This document shows, piece by piece, positions 16,326 through 22,858 of a DNA stretch of 64,000 nucleotides. The position numbers and the translations under genes were made by a program. Each line of letters starts with the position of its first letter. The first letter of the stretch is position 1. This DNA comes from Agrobacterium rubi TR3 = NBRC 13261. GTDB lineage: Bacteria; Pseudomonadota; Alphaproteobacteria; Rhizobiales; Rhizobiaceae. Under the pieces are notes generated by a model. It was not told the DNA's origin. It saw only the letters and a list, made by a program, of their open reading frames with translations, and made no database searches. The stretch is taken from assembly GCF_000739935.1 (NCBI RefSeq), contig NZ_BBJU01000010.1, positions 124,001 through 188,000 on the forward strand, read 5' to 3'.

Positions 16326-17308
16326 CAGACATAAGATCTCAATTCATTGATAGGTGGCAACGCGAGAAAGCCCTCTACGAGGCGTGGGGTCGGTTCGTGT
16401 CGGCCCACGTTCTCGAATTGATTCAACAACAGATCCCCATGCAAGACGCGGGATTTTTTCTTCGAATCCCAGTTAAACCACGAGTAAAAACAGACTCTTC
16501 TCTCCTTCAAAAAGCGTTTATCCGGAAGGCTTACAGCAATCCATACGATGACATAGAAGACAAAGTCGGCGTCCGATTTGTAGTTTTACTTAGTGAAGAC
16601 GTTCGTTTGGTTGGAGGTTCTATAGAAGTATCTGACGCCTGGACAGTCGAGAAATCTAGAGACGGGGAAGCAGAGAGAAAGGCAAACCCGTCAACGTTCG
16701 GATATCAATCTTTACACTATGTCGTCAGGTGTAAAAATCGAATTGTATTCGATGGAGTCACCATACCCGAAAACATTCCGTGCGAAATACAGGTGAGAAC
16801 TCTGCTTCAGCATGCCTATAGCGAATTAACACACGATACGATTTACAAACCAAGTGTCTCCACGACCCCCTCAATGGTGAGAGCTGCGGCCAAGAGCATG
16901 GCACTCATTGAAGCAACCGATGATTATTTTTCGCAAGTGGTGGAGCTAATCAGAGATTCTGGAAAAGAATATCAACTAATTGAAGAATTAGTATTCTCAA
17001 GATACAGAGAAATTACAGGAAAAAATCCAGTAACATCCCCTCTAAACACAGCGATTATCGATCATTACAAAGAAATTTTAGATTCAGAATTTAAGGTAAA
17101 ATTTGAAAATTGGCTAGAAAGAAAGCCCTACGTGAAAGATGCGCTACAAGAACGTTCTCCCGTTGATATTTTATACGACGTGCCTGCTGTCCTACTTCTG
17201 ATGTATGTTGTTTCAGAGAAACCAGAATCCGCAAAATTGGGAAGCCCCCTTACAGATGACGAGCTTGCACCTATTTATTCTCTATTCGGCCATGCGCTGC
17301 ATGGTTAA
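16322..17308 (+). CDS. RelA/SpoT-domain alarmone synthetase without hydrolase domain
   Basis: The product has 328 residues from a GTG that overlaps the previous stop. It contains the synthetase motifs in order: an ATP-binding RVKTDSSLLQKAFIRK segment near residue 59, EDKVGVRFVV near 78, GYQSLHYVV near 126, EIQVRT near 154 and LTHDTIYK near 170. No HD hydrolase domain is present. The last about 130 residues form an unrecognised helical domain. Enzymes of this type transfer pyrophosphate to GTP/GDP, to ATP/ADP or to tRNA ends, and several phage-borne or defence versions are toxic until neutralised. Base composition is strongly AT-rich, unlike the host, which points to recent transfer. Confidence 0.82.
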   Translation: MTDIRSQFIDRWQREKALYEAWGRFVSAHVLELIQQQIPMQDAGFFLRIPVKPRVKTDSSLLQKAFIRKAYSNPYDDIEDKVGVRFVVLLSEDVRLVGGSIEVSDAWTVEKSRDGEAERKANPSTFGYQSLHYVVRCKNRIVFDGVTIPENIPCEIQVRTLLQHAYSELTHDTIYKPSVSTTPSMVRAAAKSMALIEATDDYFSQVVELIRDSGKEYQLIEELVFSRYREITGKNPVTSPLNTAIIDHYKEILDSEFKVKFENWLERKPYVKDALQERSPVDILYDVPAVLLLMYVVSEKPESAKLGSPLTDDELAPIYSLFGHALHG

Positions 17309-17334
17309 CCTATCTGCCAGCGCAATGTAGCCGA

Positions 17335-17610
17335 TCACCGCAGCGTCTTTTTTTGACCGGTTTTTCCAGCCTTTCTCGCATTTTGCTCGCGCTCCCATTT
17401 TTCGAATTCATCTTCGATCGTGTCAGAGGCGAGATCAATGCCGCTTATGGCGTCGAGCTTCGCGTCTATCGCCTTCCTGTCCCACCTGCGCGTGCCAGGC
17501 ACCGGGGGCGGCATCTTGTGCGTTGATACCCAGAGGGAGAACGTGGATTCGCCGATGCCGAGATAGGCGGCGGCTTCCTTGCGGCCGATCAAGCGGGGCG
17601 GTTCAGACAT
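17335..17610 (-). CDS. Small helix-turn-helix protein (excisionase/AlpA-like)
   Basis: The product has 91 residues from MSEPPRLIGRKEAAAYLGIG. The N-terminal helix-turn-helix (GRKEAAAYLGIGESTFSLWV) and the typical PGTRRWDRKAIDAKLDAISG segment define the HTH_17/excisionase-like family common next to rhizobial integrases. The tail is charged. The start overlaps the end of the upstream HTH gene by 8 bp. It may regulate early transcription or assist excision. Confidence 0.65.
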   Translation of the reverse strand: MSEPPRLIGRKEAAAYLGIGESTFSLWVSTHKMPPPVPGTRRWDRKAIDAKLDAISGIDLASDTIEDEFEKWEREQNARKAGKTGQKKTLR

Positions 17611-17893
17611 TGACTTTCGCCTTCTTATTCGACCGCCGCGATAGCGCGAGCAGGCTGTTGTGAAGCTGATAATCTGACGGAGCCGGAACAACTGCCCGTC
17701 TCGGCTCTTTTGCAGGCTCGCGTAGCACCTGCCATATCGCCAGCAAGTCAGCCTCTGAAAACAGAAAGTCCCGGCCGAACCTCGAGCAGCGACCATACTT
17801 CCTGGCGAGCTTGATGAGAGCCCGATTTGACAGCCGCAATATGTCTGCAGCTTCATTGGCGGTGTAGATTCTATCTAGAGTTTCTTGGCTCAT
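17603..17893 (-). CDS. Helix-turn-helix DNA-binding protein
   Basis: The product has 96 residues from MSQETLDRIYTANEAADILR. The N-terminal MerR/excisionase-like helix-turn-helix (YTANEAADILRLSNRALIKL) with RFGRDFLFSEADLLAIWQ fits HTH_17 proteins that bind att or promoter regions. An in-frame extension to 17932 has no ribosome site. It forms a two-gene minus-strand unit with the next gene, downstream of the repressor. Confidence 0.6.
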   Translation of the reverse strand: MSQETLDRIYTANEAADILRLSNRALIKLARKYGRCSRFGRDFLFSEADLLAIWQVLREPAKEPRRAVVPAPSDYQLHNSLLALSRRSNKKAKVNV

Positions 17894-18010
17894 GCACGCC
17901 CACCATCCTGCGCTTAGAAGCGCATTGAACATATCCCGTTCGGTGGTGACAGGCGGGTAGCCTTGCGGTTGGTGACCGCAGGTAGAGGTTAATGGCCGCT
18001 CAGTCGAGCG

Positions 18011-18358
18011 TCAACCGCCCGCCCCTGTCGGCGCGTCTGGCTCAAGATGCTCTGGATATTGAACGGTTTGTGATTGGTCCGTATCGAACTCGCCGGGAGA
18101 CTTCAAGAGACGCACACCAGGGCCGCCGGCTGCGGATGCTTGACCATCATCGACAAACCTAATCCCGGCTTGTTCCAGAGCGGTAATGACAGCTGCAACG
18201 TTGTTCGTAGAATTAAGGAATCCGTTTCCAGAACCCTCCATCCTTTTAATAGTTGGTACCGACACGTTCGCACGTTCTGCCAGGTCCTTCTGAGAAATCT
18301 CAGCAAGCATGCGCGCGGCCGATATCTGATTCCCTGTCACATTTTGATCTTTAGGCAT
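18011..18358 (-). CDS. XRE-family phage repressor-like protein
   Basis: The product has 115 residues from MPKDQNVTGNQISAARMLAE. The lambda-repressor-type helix-turn-helix (MLAEISQKDLAERANVSVPT) spans about residues 16-70, followed by a short GIRFVDDGQASAAGGPGVRL tail, a form common among rhizobial repressors without a peptidase domain. It is divergent from the gene at 18447, with two copies of a repeat operator between them, the classic arrangement of a lysogeny switch. Confidence 0.72.
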   Translation of the reverse strand: MPKDQNVTGNQISAARMLAEISQKDLAERANVSVPTIKRMEGSGNGFLNSTNNVAAVITALEQAGIRFVDDGQASAAGGPGVRLLKSPGEFDTDQSQTVQYPEHLEPDAPTGAGG

Positions 18359-18363
18359 AAATT

Positions 18364-18408
18364 TGATCCAAAGGTATTGACTGTATTGTTTTTGTGATCC
18401 ATAGGTAT
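18364..18408. promoter_or_regulatory. Twin operator of the element's repressor
   Basis: TGATCCAAAGGTAT (18364-18377) and TGATCCATAGGTAT (18395-18408) differ at one base and are spaced exactly 31 bp apart, about three helical turns. The right copy lies in an imperfect palindrome with GTGAT/ATCAC ends. A TTGACT at 18377-18382 may be a -35 box for the rightward gene. The repeats lie in the divergent gap next to the XRE gene. Confidence 0.6.
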
Positions 18409-18446
18409 CACGTAGAAACAAACGGATCAACGAGGAGACCACCGAA

Positions 18447-18803
18447 ATGACGCATGCAGACAGAAGAAGATTAGGAACCGTACACGTCACACCTCACGTG
18501 TCGCCCGTTTTCTTTCCAAGAAGATCGCGGGAAGCATTTGCAAATCTGCTGGAATCAGGAAACGCCGACCGCTTTCAGGTCGGCGATCAAATCGAATTCA
18601 CCAAACCTGACGGTAATCGCTACTGGGTAACAATTTTCGCCATCGACCCTGATGGCAAGGTCGAGGCCGCTTTCTGGGATGGTCTCCCGAACTTCTTTGA
18701 AACCACACTCGATGCCCTTGAAGGGTTGCGCATCATTGGCTTCGACCGCGTATCCGTGGAGCAGCTTGCCGAATGGCGGCGCTGGCCGACGCGGCAGCAC
18801 TAA
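18447..18803 (+). CDS. Hypothetical protein under the repressor-controlled promoter
   Basis: The product has 118 residues from MTHADRRRLGTVHVTPHVSP, with a clear GAGGAGA ribosome site. The middle (FQVGDQIEFTKPDGNRYWVTIFAIDPDGKVEAAFWDG) looks like a beta-rich small domain. I do not recognise a family. By position it is the first rightward early gene, the place of a Cro-like or anti-repressor function, but it has no evident helix-turn-helix. Confidence 0.5.
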   Translation: MTHADRRRLGTVHVTPHVSPVFFPRRSREAFANLLESGNADRFQVGDQIEFTKPDGNRYWVTIFAIDPDGKVEAAFWDGLPNFFETTLDALEGLRIIGFDRVSVEQLAEWRRWPTRQH

Positions 18804-18992
18804 AGTTTCCTCGCCAAATCAGGCGACCAAAGACAGCGGCGGTGTAGTCACCACCTCGGCCTCACCAGCAACGAACCGCCGCGGCCCTGCTCACCACAGG
18901 TTGAGTGGGGCCAAACTTTATTTCGAGCCCGTTGTGGACTTTTGGCATGTGAAATCCAAAAGACCCATTGTGATGACATAAGAGGAGGACAC

Positions 18993-19229
18993 ATGCGCGT
19001 AGCAAATGACAACAGCCCTCCGCGGCTTCTGACGAAGTCGCAAGCCGCTACTTATTGCGGGCTCAGCGTGCCGCCTTTCGGGTCAGTGTGCCCTGTGCGC
19101 GCAATCGCGTTAGGTGTTGGCGTTCGCATGGAGCGATATGATGTCCACGCTATCAACGCATGGATAGATCGCCTTGCTGGGCAGGAAGACGCACCGCGCA
19201 CGGCCGACCAGTTACTGGATGCGCTATGA
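18993..19229 (+). CDS. Putative excisionase
   Basis: The product has 78 residues from MRVANDNSPPRLLTKSQAAT, with ribosome site AGGAGG. LLTKSQAATYCGLS is the typical first helix-turn-helix of the small AlpA/excisionase proteins encoded just before rhizobial integrases, and MERYDVHAINAWIDRL fits the second half. It overlaps the integrase start as ATGA. The usual tryptophan-containing wing is replaced by an odd PPFGSVCPVRAIALGV segment. Confidence 0.65.
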   Translation: MRVANDNSPPRLLTKSQAATYCGLSVPPFGSVCPVRAIALGVGVRMERYDVHAINAWIDRLAGQEDAPRTADQLLDAL

Positions 19230-20284
19230 CCGGGACGGTGGTTCGTATTAAAGGTCTCAAACGATACTTTGAGCCGAAGACTGGCAAATGGTATGCCTAT
19301 CATCGCAAGTCCGGTCGGCGCATTGCTGCAGAGTTTGGTTCTGCTGAATTTTTTGCCGAATTGGCAGCTATCGAGGTAGACACCAAAGGCGAGGCAGCAA
19401 AGCCTGGCACGTTGGGAGCGTTGATCGTTTCCTATCGGACGTCAGCTGGCTTCCAGTCGATACAGACACGTAGTAAGTCCGATTATCAGAAGGTCCTCGA
19501 GTATCTTCGACCGCTTGCGGAATCACCTCTGACTGAGCTCACTCAAGGCTGGGTTGCGCGCCTTCGAGACAAGACCTTTCAGAAGAAGAGGCGCAAGTTT
19601 GCGAACTACACGCTTACCGTCTTGTCGATCATGTTCGAGCATGCGATTGAGCAGGAGTTAATGGCCGCCAACCCGGTCTCTAAGGTAAAGCGCGTCCGCA
19701 AAGCGATTGATGCGCCTGAGGCGAACAGGCCTTGGATGGATTCTGAGCGCGACGCAATTTCAGCCGCCCTACCCGCTCATATGCGTCTTCCCGTGATGTT
19801 GATGATGTATTGTGGACTTGACCCTCAGGACGCCCTCAAATTACCGCGTACGGCCGTTTCTGGAGGCAAGCTGGACACTAGGCGAGGCAAGACAGGAGTG
19901 CCTGTCTGGGTGCCGCTTCCCAAGCCGGTTGTTGATGCCATCACCGAGCAGCCGGAGCACAACGCAATCACGCTCTGCGCAAACAGCTACGGCAAGCCGT
20001 GGACCGTTTCGGGCTTCAGGGCGTCATGGCTTCCAGTGAGGGTAAAACTTGAAGAGGCTGGGCATGTCCAACCAGGCCTAACCCTCAAAGGCCTACGGCA
20101 CACCGTCGCAACCATATTGCGCGAAATGGGTAAGGACTACTCAGCCATCGCAGAGATGCTCGGACAGAAGACAGAGGCCATGGCACGGCACTATTCCCGC
20201 CGCGCCGATATGTCGAAAAAGATGACCGAAACAATCGCCGACTTTGAGGCGGAGGTGAACAGAAGGAAAACACCAAGCGTCTAG
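19226..20284 (+). CDS. Tyrosine recombinase / integrase of the element
   Basis: The product has 352 residues from MTGTVVRIKGLKRYFEPKTG; the ATG overlaps the excisionase stop. An N-terminal arm-binding domain, a core-binding SAM-like domain (residues about 75-170) and a catalytic domain are seen. GLRHTVATILREMG near residue 290 supplies one arginine, and the nucleophile is Tyr near 321 in EAMARHYSRRAD. Box I reads MYCGLDPQDALKL, without the usual arginine after GL, and K and Q replace two usual histidines. Some rhizobial integrases share such variants. The gene abuts attR and tRNA-Phe, its presumed target. Confidence 0.88.
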   Translation: MTGTVVRIKGLKRYFEPKTGKWYAYHRKSGRRIAAEFGSAEFFAELAAIEVDTKGEAAKPGTLGALIVSYRTSAGFQSIQTRSKSDYQKVLEYLRPLAESPLTELTQGWVARLRDKTFQKKRRKFANYTLTVLSIMFEHAIEQELMAANPVSKVKRVRKAIDAPEANRPWMDSERDAISAALPAHMRLPVMLMMYCGLDPQDALKLPRTAVSGGKLDTRRGKTGVPVWVPLPKPVVDAITEQPEHNAITLCANSYGKPWTVSGFRASWLPVRVKLEEAGHVQPGLTLKGLRHTVATILREMGKDYSAIAEMLGQKTEAMARHYSRRADMSKKMTETIADFEAEVNRRKTPSV

Positions 20285-20308
20285 AGAAAACCGAAAGTGT
20301 GTCTAGAC
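20279..20308. promoter_or_regulatory. Candidate integrase arm-type sites, right end
   Basis: GTCTAGAG at 20279-20286 overlaps the integrase stop codon, and GTCTAGAC lies at 20301-20308. They stand 80 and 58 bp inside attR and match the pair inside attL. Confidence 0.4.
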
Positions 20309-20365
20309 GCGACAGGACTAACACATAGCAGGATGCCAAAACACCAAACAATATCATGTAGATAG

Positions 20366-20416
20366 AATGGTGCCCGAAGGCGGATTTGAACCACCGACAC
20401 GCGGATTTTCAATCCG
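20366..20416. repeat. attR: 51-bp core repeat within tRNA-Phe
   Basis: This stretch is identical to 4626-4676. It supplies the anticodon arm through the CCA end of the functional tRNA-Phe, so the element carried a replacement 3' half and left the tRNA gene intact. Confidence 0.93.
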
Positions 20417-20443
20417 CTGCTCTACCAACTGAGCTATTCGGGC
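20368..20443 (-). tRNA. tRNA-Phe (GAA)
   Basis: The minus strand gives a 76-nt cloverleaf with encoded CCA. The acceptor stem starts GCCCGAA, the D arm is GCTCAGTTGGTAGAGC, the anticodon loop TTGAAAA has anticodon GAA, and the T arm contains GGTTCAAATCC. It is the integration target of the element. Confidence 0.97.
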
Positions 20444-20513
20444 ACTATAGGCTCGTCAGAACCTTCGCTTTTGGCCAGCGCCGGAGAAGCTTGCTGCCCC
20501 GGAAGTGAGCGGG

Positions 20514-20541
20514 GTTATAACATCTTGTTCGGCCATGGCAA
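20514..20541 (-). promoter_or_regulatory. Probable promoter of tRNA-Phe
   Basis: Read on the minus strand, TTGCCA (20541-20536) and TATAAC (20519-20514) are 16 bp apart, about 70 bp upstream of the mature tRNA end. The rest of the 297-bp gap up to the next gene shows no further gene. Confidence 0.45.
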
Positions 20542-20740
20542 GCGCTTGACGAAACTTTTTTGACAGTTTTTTCGGTCGCACGCGGCTGGGTCCTCAATCA
20601 TCGTAAACCGGTGAAACTTTGTTGCGAAACACACAATTGGCTTGCGCCCCGCTTTTCCTTAAAGAACAAATGAGAGGGACCTCTCACCGCGCATATGAAA
20701 CAGCCCCTATTCATCACGGTACAGCCAGGGGAACACATAA

Positions 20741-21514
20741 ATGAAGAAGATGTCACTGATAACGCTTGCCATTGCAGCCGTCATGTTCACGGCTCCGGCT
20801 TACGCCGACGAAAGCGCACTTGCGACCATTAAGCACGCAGGCATTTTGAAAATCGGAACGACAGGCGATTACAAGCCCTTCAGCTACAAAAGCCCGTCGG
20901 GCGATCTGACGGGTGCCGACATTTCCATGGCGCAGGAACTGGCAGCCTCCTTGGGCGTCAAGCCGGAATTCGTGCCGACCACGTGGAAGACATTGCTGGA
21001 GGACTTCAAGGCCAACAAATTCGACGTTGTGGTGGGCGGCATTACGGTCAATCCGGCACGCGCCGAGGTTGGAGATTTCTCCGTGCCTGTTATCACCGAC
21101 GGCAAGCGACCCATTGCCCGTTGCGAAGATCAGACGAAATATTCGACCGTAGACGCCATTAACCAGCCGTCCACCCGTGTCATCGTCAATCCGGGCGGTA
21201 CCAACGACAAGTTCGCCCATGAGCATTTCACCAATGCCAAGATCGAAGTCTTTCCCGACAACCGGGTGATTTTTGACGAGATTGCTGCCAAGGAAGCGGA
21301 TGTTATGGTGACCGACGGGGTAGAGGTTGACCTTCAGTCCAAACTCCACCCCGGTGTGTTGTGCCCAGTGAAAGTGGAAGAGCCTTTCACGCATTTCGAA
21401 AATGCGTATCTGGTGCGCAAGGACCCAGCGTTGAAAGCGGCCGTGGATGAGTTCGTTCGCCAGCAACTGGACGGCGGTGGCTGGAAGGCGAAGCTCGATG
21501 GCGCAATGAAGTAA
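20741..21514 (+). CDS. PheC-like periplasmic cyclohexadienyl dehydratase or amino-acid-binding protein
   Basis: The product has 257 residues with a signal peptide (MKKMSLITLAIAAVMFTAPAYA). It has the solute-binding-protein type 3 fold. TTGDYKPFSYKSPSGDLTGA, VIVNPGGTNDKFAHEHF and DVMVTDGVEVDLQSKLHPG are very close to what I know of Pseudomonas PheC, which converts prephenate or arogenate in the periplasm to phenylpyruvate or phenylalanine. No ABC permease gene is adjacent, which favours an enzyme over a transport protein. The family includes plain amino-acid binding proteins, so the substrate is uncertain. Confidence 0.7.
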   Translation: MKKMSLITLAIAAVMFTAPAYADESALATIKHAGILKIGTTGDYKPFSYKSPSGDLTGADISMAQELAASLGVKPEFVPTTWKTLLEDFKANKFDVVVGGITVNPARAEVGDFSVPVITDGKRPIARCEDQTKYSTVDAINQPSTRVIVNPGGTNDKFAHEHFTNAKIEVFPDNRVIFDEIAAKEADVMVTDGVEVDLQSKLHPGVLCPVKVEEPFTHFENAYLVRKDPALKAAVDEFVRQQLDGGGWKAKLDGAMK

Positions 21515-21517
21515 CAC

Positions 21518-21550
21518 AAAAGGCCCTACCGCGAGCGGCAGGGCCTTTTG
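21518..21550 (+). terminator. Intrinsic terminator after the PheC-like gene
   Basis: AAAAGGCCCT and AGGGCCTTTT arms with an inner CCG/CGG pairing form a long hairpin a few bases after the stop. Its A/T-flanked form could work in both directions. Confidence 0.8.
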
Positions 21551-21577
21551 TGTTCGATATTACAGCAGTGGCTTCTG

Positions 21578-21982
21578 CTACTTCGAACCGGCAGATAGAC
21601 CCAGTGCGAAGGGCACGGCGGCCACCAGCAGCGCCATGATCGGCGATGACGAGAAGATTCGGCCCGCAATCGAGGTGATGGCGACCGAACGTATGACGGG
21701 CAGCCAGTTTGCCACGTCTGCGCTGTGGCTGGATGTATGCGGCTTTGGCTGGTGTTTTCGTTCAGCCTGAAGCTTCTCCACCTGTTTTCTGATGGCATCG
21801 ACCTGATGACGCAGCTCATCCACTTCTTTTCGAAGCGAGGCGTCGACGGATGTCTTCTCGGAGGCCTTTGCGCGGGCGGCGGGCTTTCTGGGTGTTGTGC
21901 TCATATCATCGTCCAGTTCATAAAGTTCGTCTTCAAGGTCTGATGGTTTGTCGAAACCATGGGAACGTACCGGCGCCCGCAT
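21578..21982 (-). CDS. Small coiled-coil membrane protein
   Basis: The product has 134 residues. A long acidic then basic N-terminal region leads to a coiled coil at about 49-75 (LRKEVDELRHQVDAIRKQVEKL), and a hydrophobic C-terminus (IMALLVAAVPFALGLSAGSK) suggests membrane anchoring. The start at 21982 is supported by GAGAGGAA upstream; a second ATG at 21904 has no ribosome site. I do not recognise the family. It faces the PheC-like gene and shares its terminator. Confidence 0.55.
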   Translation of the reverse strand: MRAPVRSHGFDKPSDLEDELYELDDDMSTTPRKPAARAKASEKTSVDASLRKEVDELRHQVDAIRKQVEKLQAERKHQPKPHTSSHSADVANWLPVIRSVAITSIAGRIFSSSPIMALLVAAVPFALGLSAGSK

Positions 21983-22079
21983 TGAAATTCCTCTCGCTAT
22001 ACGCGTTTATCGCCGTGATGGTCACGGCTTGACGGTGGATAGTCTGCAAACGCGGAAGGCGGAAAAAGGATGCAGGATT

Positions 22080-22571
22080 TCAGTTCACAGGCTTGAGCGA
22101 CTGCAAGATACCAACCAGTTCCTTGCTGTGTGCATCCTGCGTGGCTTTCGTGCCCCAATAGGTCACGACCAGCATTTTGCCTTCTCTGGGCGCGGCAAAA
22201 CCGAGGGAAACTTCGACGGGGCCGTCTTCGTCCTTGCCGTCGAACTCGATGCTGCCGAATTTCATGCCATTGATCTCGACATCGCCAGAATCCGACTTGG
22301 TGCTGGCATCGATCTCCACGCCATTGTCGGTGAGGAACTTGATGGCGTCGTCGATGACCTTGTCCATGGTCTTGTCGCTGGCGACATCGATGGAGAAGTA
22401 GATTGCGGCATCGGGCGATGTGGCGTCAACGCCGGTCTCGGTTTCCTTCGGCTCCCAGTCATTGGGAATTTTGACCGATGCTATGGGCGCTTCGCTGGGA
22501 AACTTGAGTGTTTCGGCCTGCGCAAAAAACGGCGCCAGCACAAAGGCGGCGGCCAAGATGGTTCTTTTCAT
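22080..22571 (-). CDS. Exported hypothetical protein
   Basis: The product has 163 residues from MKRTILAAAFVLAPFFAQAE, a clear signal peptide, with ribosome site GAGGA before the ATG. The mature part is acidic and beta-rich (APIASVKIPNDWEPKETETG...GKMLVVTYWGTKATQDAH), resembling small periplasmic proteins of Rhizobiales with no known role. It is not in an operon. Confidence 0.6.
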   Translation of the reverse strand: MKRTILAAAFVLAPFFAQAETLKFPSEAPIASVKIPNDWEPKETETGVDATSPDAAIYFSIDVASDKTMDKVIDDAIKFLTDNGVEIDASTKSDSGDVEINGMKFGSIEFDGKDEDGPVEVSLGFAAPREGKMLVVTYWGTKATQDAHSKELVGILQSLKPVN

Positions 22572-22810
22572 GGAAAAATCCTCTGGAATCGAGGCGCGCA
22601 ATATCAGGTAAGCAATGGTGCCCCAGCCGTTGCCAAAATTGGATATAAAGGAAAAGCCGATATTATGTCATCAGAATAATATCAAGTAATGGAGAATGTT
22701 ACGACCAGAGTTAACGTGGCCAAGGACGGCCATTCCCTGTAACGGTCCTCTATAATTTTTATATTATACACTGGCGCCGCAATTACAGATTGATATCGAG
22801 AGAGATCGAC

Positions 22811-22836
22811 AAAGAAACAGGCCCCGAAGGGCCTGC
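22811..22836 (-). terminator. Terminator of the fad cluster
   Basis: CAGGCCC and GGGCCTG arms with a four-base loop are followed on the minus strand by TTTCTTT, 23 bp after the fadB stop. Confidence 0.8.
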
Positions 22837-22858
22837 TGATGGTTGCGTGATTTTGGTC

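Larger units (their letters stand above)
4626..20416 (+). mobile_element. Integrative element in tRNA-Phe: putative phage satellite or reduced prophage
   Basis: A 15.8-kb element lies between 51-bp direct repeats (4626-4676 and 20366-20416) that match the 3' part of tRNA-Phe. It encodes an integrase and excisionase at the right end, a repressor, an AAA ATPase with downstream iterons, and a partial virion set: HK97-type capsid, tail chaperone, gp10-like protein and tape measure. It also carries cargo genes: DUF4145, an NdpA-like protein and a RelA/SpoT protein. I see no terminase, portal, protease, tail tube, baseplate or lysis gene. Signs of decay are one frameshifted gene and one gene with no standard start codon. 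The intact tRNA is restored at the right junction. Confidence 0.9.
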
